Below are positions 19,217-26,997 of a DNA stretch of 26,997 nucleotides, piece after piece (position 1 is the stretch's first letter; the number at the start of each line of letters is the position of its first letter). This DNA comes from Azolla pinnata (lineage: Eukaryota; Streptophyta; Polypodiopsida; Salviniales; Salviniaceae), in the NCBI GenBank assembly GCA_037176905.1, contig JBBBWG010030809.1, forward strand, positions 18,053 to 45,049, given 5' to 3'. A program made the position numbers and the translations under genes. The notes under the pieces are model-generated. The model was not told the DNA's origin and did no database searches. It saw only the letters and a program-made list of their open reading frames with translations.

Positions 19217-22200
19217 ATGGCTACGCACGTATCGCTCGGCATAGATAATACAACGAGGGATGAGAAGGAGATCAAAGGGGACGATCAGAACTGGGGGATA
19301 GCGCAATCGATCCGCTTCAGCGTCGACGTGGTGGCATCAACAACGCGTCTGAGGGCGCTGCTATCTGCTGTCGATCGGCACGCATGCCTCCACGTCGAAC
19401 ACGGAGCCGCCCTCTCCACCGCGATTCGGAGGTTTCATTCAATCTCCTCTACCTAACTTAAACCACCACCAGAACCCTAACTAACTTAATCACCACCAAA
19501 ACCCTAACTAACTTAACCACCACCAAAACCCTAACTAACTTAACCGTCTCTCTTCATCCTCAATTCTGCTCAAAAACATGGAGCACACAACGCTAGGGTT
19601 TCGGATCTCAAGCATTTCCTGCTTCATCTCTGCGCTTTGTCTTCCTGCAACAGATACGAGGAATGCTGGCTTCCCCTCCTCGCCTCTTGCCCCGGTGGCT
19701 TCATACCTCGCTCCTCCTCCTCCTCCTCCTCCTCCCGCCCGCTCCCTCTTCGTCCTCCCCTCGACTGCGACTGGGTCTGGCTCTGCCACCGCCTCAGCCC
19801 TGTAAGAATTGAATATACTCGCGCTTTATACTCCCTTTTCTTTGATCGCCTCAATCTCGTTAGGTTTGTTTGTTGCTCGTATGCTTGCTTCGTCTGTTTC
19901 GGTCGGTTTAGTGTTTTTGATGGGGTTTTAGAGCCCGTTTTTAGCGTCGGCTGGAAACTTTCTGTAGGTGTGGGCATGCTAGAAATGCCCAAAGTGATAA
20001 AAAATCAAGGAAGTGTTCTGCCGTGCAATCACACCGGAAAATAAAATCGTGGAAAATCGGCATTTTTATCCTCTCTTCTCATGAGGCTTTGACTGTTGTA
20101 TACTTCCTTCGTTTGTTTCGGGGTTTAGGGTTTTGATGGGTTTTAAGGCCTGTTTTTGACGTCGGGTGGAAACATTCGGAGGGAGTGGGCATGTTAGAAA
20201 TGCTCACAGTGATAAAAAAACAAGGAAATGTTCTGCTTGGAATCAGGCCGAACAATAATTGTCTAAAATCGGCATTTTTATCCTCTCATCTCATGGAGCT
20301 TTGATTGTTGTATGCTGCCTTAATAGTCTGGTTTGAGGCTTAGTGTTTAAGGATATACAAGCCAGTCAGTTTTGACATCGTATTGGATGTTATGAGGGCA
20401 TGGGCATGCCAAAAGTACCAGGGAAATGTTTGACTGAAATCGATTGTAGACGGAATCTTGAGAAACTTGCTAGCGTCTTAAAAATCTCTGCTCTCTTATC
20501 CAGAACTGTTGAAAATCTTTGCATTTCGAGAAAGTCATGCTAATAAGCATTCCTGGAAGACCTTTCAGCGACTTGAACTCACACTATTTTGAAACTGTAG
20601 AGAAATTAAATGCAAAAACCAATCAGTGTCATTAATGTGCATGCTGATAAACAGATGCCTCTGCATGTTCAGAGATGAAAGGTCGATGGTGAGCTCGCCT
20701 TAGTTTAAAAACATCAAAAATTTTGGAAGATATAAACAGAGAAACAAAGATTATCGAGCATCAGCAGAAGAGGCGAGAACATAATCATCTTCATAGAACA
20801 AGGCCAACAAAGAGATGCCTTTTGTGTTCAAGACGCTGGAATTATGGAGAAGAAATAGGAGAAACAAATAGTGCTTTCAGCCCTTTTTTCTGTAGGAAAA
20901 AGTTTTTTATGTGAATTATGATTGTAATGTGCAGAATATGGATTTTATATTGCAATCCGCTAATATCAATCTCTTGGTGATGGAAATGACAAAAATCTGA
21001 TAAACATTACACACACATATATGTGTTTGACCTTAGTGAGAAGACTTGACCAATTTCTCAATAGTTAGACTGTCAATAACCAACCGTTTCTGTTCCCATT
21101 GCATTGCAAAATTTTTATGCCTTGTTGAGCTTCCTTCATCTCCATAGACTGTGTAAGATTAAGAAAGAAAAGATGCATTAAGGCCAAAAATATTCCACGG
21201 CATTGATTACAAATGTTTGAAGCATCTCTGATCTTGCAAGGAATGTCCTTCATTCAGTGCTTGAGAGCGATGGAAAATTTGCACCGGCAAAAACAATTGC
21301 CGCACAATGAAAAAAAATATAGAAAAACGTGTACATACATTAGGCAATTATAATAGAGTTATAACAGAAACGGAATAACATAATCACTGGTAGTAATGGC
21401 AGAATCATTTGCATGATTTTACTACCCTTTGGGGTGATGCTACTATGTGTTCAACCTACCAAGAGGATTGCCCTTCATTTCATCTCCCCTCTTCATGTGC
21501 ATCATATGAGGTTCATCTTTTCATCCGCAGCACAATCACAATTCCTGTCTTTACTTTTGTAGGTTGCGTATGCAAGGGATTGCGAGCTTCACTATGGACG
21601 CCTCCTGGGTGTCCCACCCTATCTCGACTCTCCTGAGGTTATCAAGGGCAACGAGCTATTTTGGAATAGGAGCTTCCCACATGAGCCCTACACTCTTGAC
21701 CTCACCGTGTTTGCTGATGGGCACAATCATCCTTCCTCAACCAATTACAAGTCAAAGATCGATTACAATTTCCATGCAGCTGTTGATAGGCAGAGAAAAT
21801 TCTCCTATCAGGTAGGTTCCTTATCTTTACGTCGTTTGTGCATAGAGATATTGTCTGAGCAATTTCTGCCTATGGCTTGAATCGCACAGGTTTCTGAGCA
21901 GCATATGGGAGATGTCCGTTTCTTGAGGGCCGCAGAACAACGCTACAAGGGGTTTCTACAGTTGTTCAGAATGACCGATTCCAAGTTCTTCCTCGTTCCA
22001 ACTTACGACATTTACTTGATATGGCATGCTCACCAGCTCAATCCCATAGCTTACAGGGATGACATGACCCAGATTTTGGGAAGAGTTTTAAATCACAACA
22101 ATTCTGATTTCGACAGAACTGCAGACTTAAAGTTACAACAAGGTTTTATGCAAACTTGTAGCTTGTGGTTTCAGACCTATGGAAGTGTATATCAGCGAGC

Positions 22201-25200
22201 AGGCGCCATGTACAGAGGTGAGCGCCCATGTACGATTCCCAGATCGGTGTTCCTACAGCCTACCCTTCCTCAAGTTGTCGGAACCGCACCTGATTCTATA
22301 CCAAAAGCAGACCGGGAAGTAATGAAGGTGTGTATGGTCATTGCTACCTAACTCCATTCTAGCTTTGTGAAGTCATCGAAGGGAATATTGTTCATGTTTT
22401 TTTCTTCTTCCTCCTCTTTTAAGCATATTTACTGACTATTGGGTGTACAGGTGTTTATGGCAGTCATTGCAGGGCGGAATATTCCGGCCAGTGAGAAAGG
22501 TAAGGTCTCTGTAAGGTTGGAGATGCAGAAGAAAGCCTCGTCCTTTTTCTTGGACAGCGTGGCTGCTCCATCATCATCAGAAATAACATGGAACCAGCAG
22601 TGGACATTTGGAGTTGAAGCATCAACTGAAGCATTCGTATTGAAATTACAGCTTAGGCGTTCAATGAAGCAGCTATTGAGATGCATTTCTTCTCGCACCG
22701 AGGTCTTAGGGGCAGTGTGTTTCCCATGGTGGAAGGTGCTGGAATTGCCATCCCTTGCCTACAATGGTTGGGTTGATCTTGAGAGCAGCAGCGATCAGAC
22801 ACCAAAACCATCGCTGTTTATATCTGTGTCTGTAACCCCTCCTCAGGTTGCACCCTGGTTGATGCGTACCATCAAGTCTATACCCACAGATGACATTGGG
22901 GCAATGAGGAAATGGGTTTGGAGAGCACCTGGGCTCTGGTTAACTAGAATTGTATTGGACCATGCTAGTAGAGAAGTCTTCATGATCCGTGTGAGGTAAT
23001 TCATCTAAACGAGTCGTGACATGTTCGCGATTAACTAAACATTGTTAATAATATTACTTGGGACGTGTTGATAAACTCCCAAATGAAAGTATCTTTTCAC
23101 TGCCCCATTATCAGCCAACTGACGTCTATATCCCTGCTAGACACTGTGGTGGCAAAAGCTTTGGTTACAAACGAATTCCGGAAAGTGGGAAGTGCATATA
23201 TATTCATCAAGGTGGATGGCAGTACAAAGATCAGACTAATAGAGGAACTGCCCCAGGTATTTTCAATGCCTAATATATTTCCAAGATTTTAGACTTGTAC
23301 ATGGTTGTTAATATGAAGCATGGAATCAATATAAACAGAAAATGTAGGTAACCAACCCCATGACTCTTCATTTCAACGCATGTTGCCAGAGAAATTTTCA
23401 GAAATAGCAAGCTCATTGATTGCCGTTAAGTAAAGACGAGAACTTGTTACTGAAGACAGTGGGATGCACCTGCAAGAAGCAGGCATGTTGTAGGATCTCT
23501 GAGTGGTCAATGTAAAGACCTGTCCTATCAAAATGAGAAAGGAGAAGATAAGAAAGTGAATATGAGCTGTGAATTCCATACAGAGCATCCCAGTGTCAAC
23601 TATAGGTAAACACAATGTATAGGAATGCTCCAGGGTCTAAAGGAATTTATCCAACCAAATTCATGAAGATAATAGGAACAACCAAGGGATGAAGACCGCC
23701 CAATTCTTCCCAAAAAGACTCCGCATCTCAGGGAATAGTTCTAGCAGATTAACATTGCCCTTTTACTCAAGTAATTGAATTTACAGTTCAAGCAGACTAA
23801 CGTGACCCTTTACTCAGGTAGTTGAATTTCTTAGACAATGATCATTCCCATCTCATACATGAGAATATGGGGCTAGGGCACCTTTTGTTGTAGTGATATT
23901 GGTGAAATTCTTCGTTAATATGCGAAAAAAGAGAAGCATCCAACTGATTACCTATTTCATATGCCATGGAAAAGCAGGTTTCCTTGTCCCGTCCTCTTAG
24001 AACTACAATCATGTTTCTACGCCATCAATTTCGTGGTCATTCTGAATTCTTCATGTAAGTGGAGATGCCTCCACAACATGGGACTGCATGCAAAACAGAC
24101 AACGTCCTGCAATCAGGGTGTAGTTTGTGCATAAACTAGTAAGGCTATACTACATATAGCATAATCTCTTTGTTAAGGGGATGTAGCAGGTGCACGTTGG
24201 GATAGAATGCTTGCTTCTGCCATTTCCACCTTCCGAGTTTTGGTTCACAATTTTAGTTGTTAATTCATTTTTGTCTTGTCCCTTGGTTTTGCATGATTCC
24301 TATCCTCATATTTACACTTCTGTGCTACTATGTATTATATCCTTGGGAGTTTCTAGACTGCTGTTTACTCTAATATAGAGCAAATGCCATAGTGTTCCCA
24401 TGGGATCAGAGATCATTGAAACACACATGAAAGCATGCAATTTTTAGGTGGATCAGCTCTCCCAATTCCTCGCATTTTGTCCGCTTTCATGTTTGCATAC
24501 CTATTTCTATCACATAACACATACTTTTGCTGTACATGCAGCCAAGGTAGTGGCATCTGCGTGTCAAGTTGTGAGCGGTGAAGAAACGAGAGAAGAACTA
24601 TGCTGGAGAAGATGTTGGGGATTCTTTGGAAATACAACGCGACTCACCGTGACCAGGCAAAGGACGTCTGGCCGAAATTTGAGTCCTGCTCTTGAGCTGG
24701 CTGGAAGTCTCCAAAATCAGGTTTGTGATATGCGAGAAAGAAGAAGGATGCTGTAAAAGTACAGATTTGAATAGATATTTGACGGTGGTCCTCTATTTGT
24801 GATGGCACAGATAAGGCTTGAATGGGGCAGGAAACTGGAGTACCAAGTGCATGGAGCAACTGACAGAGATGAAGAAGAGGGCTTTGTAACGCTCATACGG
24901 TATGACCCGATCGATGCACCGCTTGGACGAGCTGCGGCGCTCTTCAATTGGAGAACCGGTGCTATGGAGGTTGGATCTGCATCCGAGTTTGATTGTTGTG
25001 CTTTTCCAAACTTGTAGACGTGAAGGCGAACTAACAGTATCTACCACGTGTATGCTCGTACGTAGGTGTCCCCAAATGAAAGTGTGATCCTAGTGTTGCT
25101 ACTCTCGACAATCATCTCCAAGTCTATGTCCGACATGAACGGGCCGTATGTCATACTCCGCGGAAGCCCTGTGCTTCCCAAGCGATCAAAACAGTCGTCT

Positions 25201-25554
25201 AACGAATGGGGTTGGTTGATGAGTGTGCTTCATTATTATCACTTTTTATTTATTTTATGTTTTGAGCTGCTTCCTCATCAATTTCAAAACTGTCTAAATG
25301 TGATGAAATATTGAGACCCTATGTGGTTTTGCGATTTGTTTGTAGGTGCGGTTGTCTTGAGGGGAAGCAATGCATCAAAATCCATGGTACCGTATCACTG
25401 TTGGTGGAACATCTCACCGTCAAAATGGGTCTCGGTGTTCGACGGCCATGACAGTGAGCTATATGAAACAAGTGTGGAGGCAATCGTGGTGCATCTGCTT
25501 GTGAACCTGGTTTTGCAGGCGCTTTTGTCGGTGGTGTTTCATTGCTTATTTTAG
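19217..25554 (+). CDS. DUF1399 (GRDP-like) protein, ten exons
   Basis: Exons by GT-AG sites and frame: 19217-19431, 19654-19801, 21563-21811, 21890-22327, 22451-22995, 23141-23256, 24542-24720, 24811-24969, 25066-25210, 25346-25554. They sum to 2403 bases, or 800 residues plus stop, with phases agreeing at every junction. The family (DUF1399, glycine-rich domain-containing proteins, Arabidopsis GRDP1/2 and At1g56230-like) acts in stress and developmental responses by unclear means. Visible features: YEECWLPLLA (73-82) and DCDWVWLCHRLSPV (about 108-121), the first DUF1399 core; PYTLDL and the second core PTYDIYLIWHAHQL in exon 4; a C2-like segment opening exon 5 (351 on, VFMAVIAGRNIPASEKGK); GRKLEYQV, EEEGFVTLIRYD and RAAALFNW in exon 8. 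The glycine-rich tail of true GRDPs is absent; the protein ends with about 25 hydrophobic residues. Exon 6 could instead start at 23090, adding 17 residues in frame. The start ATGGCT at 19217 gives a family-like N-terminus. Expression is unverified. Confidence 0.88.
19453..19541. repeat. 27-bp tandem repeat in intron 1 of the DUF1399 gene
   Basis: Three copies of a unit with CTAACTTAACCACCACC and AAAACCCTAA begin at 19453 (28 bp), 19481 and 19508, with a partial fourth at 19535. Each contains one AACCCTAA telo-box-like motif. The array occupies about 40 percent of the 222-bp intron and starts 22 bases after its 5' splice site. Confidence 0.85.
19845..20450. repeat. ~215-bp tandem triplication in intron 2 of the DUF1399 gene
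   Basis: The landmark RTGGGCATG occurs at 19970, 20185 and 20400, a constant spacing of 215 bases. Copies 1 and 2 also share TAGAAATGC, GTGATAAAAAA, CAAGGAA, TGTTCTGC and AAAATCGGCATTTTTATCCTCTC with few differences. Copy 3 is more diverged and truncated. The repeat begins just inside the 1761-bp intron. Confidence 0.85.
23738..23832. repeat. 48-bp tandem duplication in intron 6
   Basis: Two adjacent copies (23738-23785 and 23786-23832) share GTTC, AGCAGA, TAAC, CCTTTTACTCA and GTTGAATTT with about eight differences. They lie in the 1285-bp intron 6 of the DUF1399 gene. Confidence 0.75.
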
Positions 25555-25869
25555 AAATGTAGAGCTTATGCAGATTTGCAAGTGTTTCTTGTACAAACAC
25601 TGGCATTGGGACATTCTCTCCAAACTTTATGTGCTTTCACTATATAGTTCAACATGCTAATTGTGATTGGGATAAAGAATAGCATGAGAAACACCCAAGT
25701 TTAGAAGAAAAAAAAAAAATGCTTAGCTTGGCTTGTCTTGGATCTGTTCCCCATAACAAAAATATTGATTGAAGGTGATGTTAGGCAACTAACTCGAGGA
25801 TTGTCTGGAACTTATTGATAGATTTCCAAGTTACATATGCTAAAAGGACACACCCTTTGCATGAGACTA
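25555..25869 (+). other. Probable 3' untranslated and flanking region of the DUF1399 gene
   Basis: No coding signal was seen. GGATAAAGAA near 25669 could act as a weak poly(A) signal, and a run of ten or more A lies near 25708. The boundary with the retroelement relic is not visible. Confidence 0.4.
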
Positions 25870-26174
25870 ACACTTGGCGAAAAACTTCAATTTCTTCGTT
25901 TTTGTTCTCGACGATCTAGGATACGATTTGGCCCATAATCAATCGCTACTAGATTTTCGTTAAGGTCATGAGTCTGTTCCACCATATTTTCATCGGTTAA
26001 TAACCACTTCTTCAATTTACTAACACGAGACACATGATGAATGTAACTTCCCATTGGCGAATCTGACTTATAAGCTATCTTTCCTGTCTTCTTTATGGTT
26101 TTCCATGGACGATAAATACCTCGGTGATTGGCTTTACAGCAAACCAAATGCGAGGAGAAATCAAAAGAATACAC
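25870..26174 (-). mobile_element. Relic of a Ty3/gypsy integrase C-terminal region
   Basis: The reverse-strand frame (26174 to 25887) reads GIYRPWKTIKKTGKIAYKSD, then SPMGSYIHHVSRVSKLKKW, and near its end ILDRREQKRRN. This order matches the C-terminal end of plant Ty3/gypsy integrases: a polymerase tail of the type GPY/F-IAYxLxLP, IHPVFHVSxLKK, then ILDRR before the chromodomain. The frame stops at 25887-25889, and a one-base shift would continue the similarity, so it is frameshifted. No long terminal repeats or reverse transcriptase remain in the window. It is a decayed fragment with no expected activity. Confidence 0.75.
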
Positions 26175-26236
26175 TTGGTCTCACTTCAAAAGTTCTGGGA
26201 GTATGTTCTTACTTGGCAGAACATTCAACACCCTAT

Positions 26237-26368
26237 CCGAGTCGTCTTCTTGAGCTGGTTAGAAGTCTCCAAAATCGGGTTTGTGTGACATATGCGACCG
26301 TAACGAGAAGGAAGATGGGCACATTTGAATAGCTATGTTATGGCGGCCCTCTATTTGCGGCGGCACAG
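26237..26368 (+). pseudogene. Duplicated exon 7/intron 7 fragment of the DUF1399 gene
   Basis: Bases 26245-26368 align with 24687-24810 of the DUF1399 gene, the end of exon 7 plus all of intron 7. Shared landmarks are CTTGAGCTGG, AGAAGTCTCCAAAATC or GGAAGTCTCCAAAATC, GGTTTGTG, TATGCGA, ATTTGAATAG, CCTCTATTTG and GGCACAG, in the same order with small indels. Similarity ends at the intron 3' splice site; exon 8 is not copied. Because intron sequence is included, this is a DNA-level duplication and not a retrocopy. By itself it cannot encode a domain. Confidence 0.85.
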
Positions 26369-26481
26369 GTGCAATTATGCTGATCAATCATGCAATTAAA
26401 AGCACAATTGATCAGTTGTGTTTTAAACACATGGCTCGACCGTTAATCGATTCTATCCTTCTCTTGAACCGACTTGCTCCC

Positions 26482-26527
<46 letters not shown>

Positions 26528-26528
26528 A
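26482..26528. repeat. (ATCT)n microsatellite
   Basis: About eleven ATCT units followed by a short AT run. The motif is the same as the repeat near 12772. Confidence 0.9.
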
Positions 26529-26631
26529 TATATCTTTCTCATGCTCTATCGAGTCGCGCTGTCGATCGACCAATCGCGTTTCCTGCTGCTTCCTACTGAT
26601 GTTCGTTCGCCCGAGATTTCCCCTTCTACGC

Positions 26632-26726
26632 TGTATTCGATCGATCGACAGAAGCTACCAAATCTCGGAATCGTGTATTCGATCGATCGACAGAAGCTAC
26701 CAAATCTCGGGATCGTGTATTCGATC
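26632..26726. repeat. 42-bp tandem repeat with TCGATCGATCGA cores
   Basis: Two copies (26632-26673 and 26674-26715) differ at one base (AATCG versus GATCG at the unit end). A third copy is cut after about 11 bases. The unit contains TTCGATCGATCGACAG and AGCTACCAAATCTCGG. Near-identity implies a recent duplication. Confidence 0.9.
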
Positions 26727-26997
26727 CGATGCTCCATCAACCGACGGATTGGGCGTTGGATTTGCATCAGTCAAAGAGCCCTGCAAACAAAGTTTGTTTC
26801 TGCTGTTTCTCATTTTGGAAATTTGAAGAGCAGGAACAGAACCAAAACCAAAACAGTCGAAATTTGAAGCGAAAGAAGTCCCTGAGGTTTTTTCGGTTCC
26901 TTTCTTCTCTGCAGAGCTCCTGCTCCGGGAAGAATCCTCCACAACCGAGCTCTGCTTCTTCTGCTTCTGCTTCTGCTTCTGCATCTGCTTCTGCTTC
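26697..26997 (-). other. Reverse-strand frame open at the right edge
   Basis: A reverse-strand frame enters from the right edge and stops at 26697. Its first residues alternate Lys and Gln, encoded by the CTTCTG repeat (about 26953-26997), followed by a Ser/Arg-rich stretch with VVEDSSRSRSSAEKKG and then unremarkable sequence. I recognise no domain. It could be the start of a gene whose upstream part lies outside, or a chance frame created by the repeat. Confidence 0.3.
26953..26997. repeat. (CTTCTG)n hexanucleotide repeat at the window end
   Basis: At least six CTTCTG units with one CATCTG variant, continuing to the last base. The full length is not visible. Confidence 0.85.

Noticed and set aside
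23065..23292. Frame reading VAKALVTNEF across exon 6 of the DUF1399 gene
   Set aside because: It needs an acceptor at 23115 and gives phase 0 at the exon end, which does not join exon 7; the other frame gives the family-like GGWQYKDQTNRGTAP and a clean junction to AKVVASA.
1..26997. tRNA, rRNA or riboswitch genes
   Set aside because: I saw no T-loop/anticodon arrangement, rRNA segment or riboswitch core when reading both strands, though a covariance search was not possible.

Overview
The window is nuclear DNA of a seed plant, most likely a flowering plant. The evidence is a spliced gene with short GT-AG introns, AT-rich intergenic DNA, many microsatellites, Arabidopsis-type TTTAGGG motifs, a decayed Ty3/gypsy integrase fragment, and proteins of plant families (plastid-type GNAT, DUF1399/GRDP, RMA-like RING). 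I cannot name the species.

Layout. (1) 1-800: unassigned left edge, then a 78-bp perfectly alternating pyrimidine-purine tract inside a 28-bp direct repeat, then a purine-rich leader. (2) 805-1500 (+): intronless GNAT acetyltransferase with a plastid-type leader. (3) 1.5-8.2 kb: AT-rich intergenic DNA with a degenerate ~42-bp tandem array near 4.85-5.47 kb. (4) 8242-12645 (-): one uninterrupted 1467-codon frame for a low-complexity, probably nuclear protein. It carries an RMA-like RING zinc finger whose two outer loops are greatly expanded. Its last two codons (AGG TAA) coincide with a consensus splice donor, so the gene may continue. (5) 12.65-14.2 kb: its upstream region, with a G-quadruplex motif, alternating tracts, a TTTAGGG array and two related MITE-like inverted-repeat elements. 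(6) 14.2-19.2 kb: AT-rich intergenic DNA with foldbacks and short tandem duplications. (7) 19217-25554 (+): a DUF1399 (GRDP-like) gene that I could resolve into ten exons giving an in-frame 800-residue product. Introns 1, 2 and 6 carry tandem repeats. (8) 25.6-27.0 kb: a gypsy integrase fossil, a duplicated exon 7/intron 7 fragment of the DUF1399 gene, two further tandem repeats and an open frame running off the right edge.

The three genes do not form an obvious pathway; plant genes are normally transcribed singly and nothing here suggests a cluster. The most unusual items are the giant RING-type frame, interstitial telomere-like repeats read in different frames within two unrelated genes, the partial gene duplication next to a retroelement fossil, and a hydrophobic C-terminus on the DUF1399 protein in place of the family's glycine-rich tail. 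Gene calls rest on motif reading and reading-frame consistency, with no database search or transcript data.
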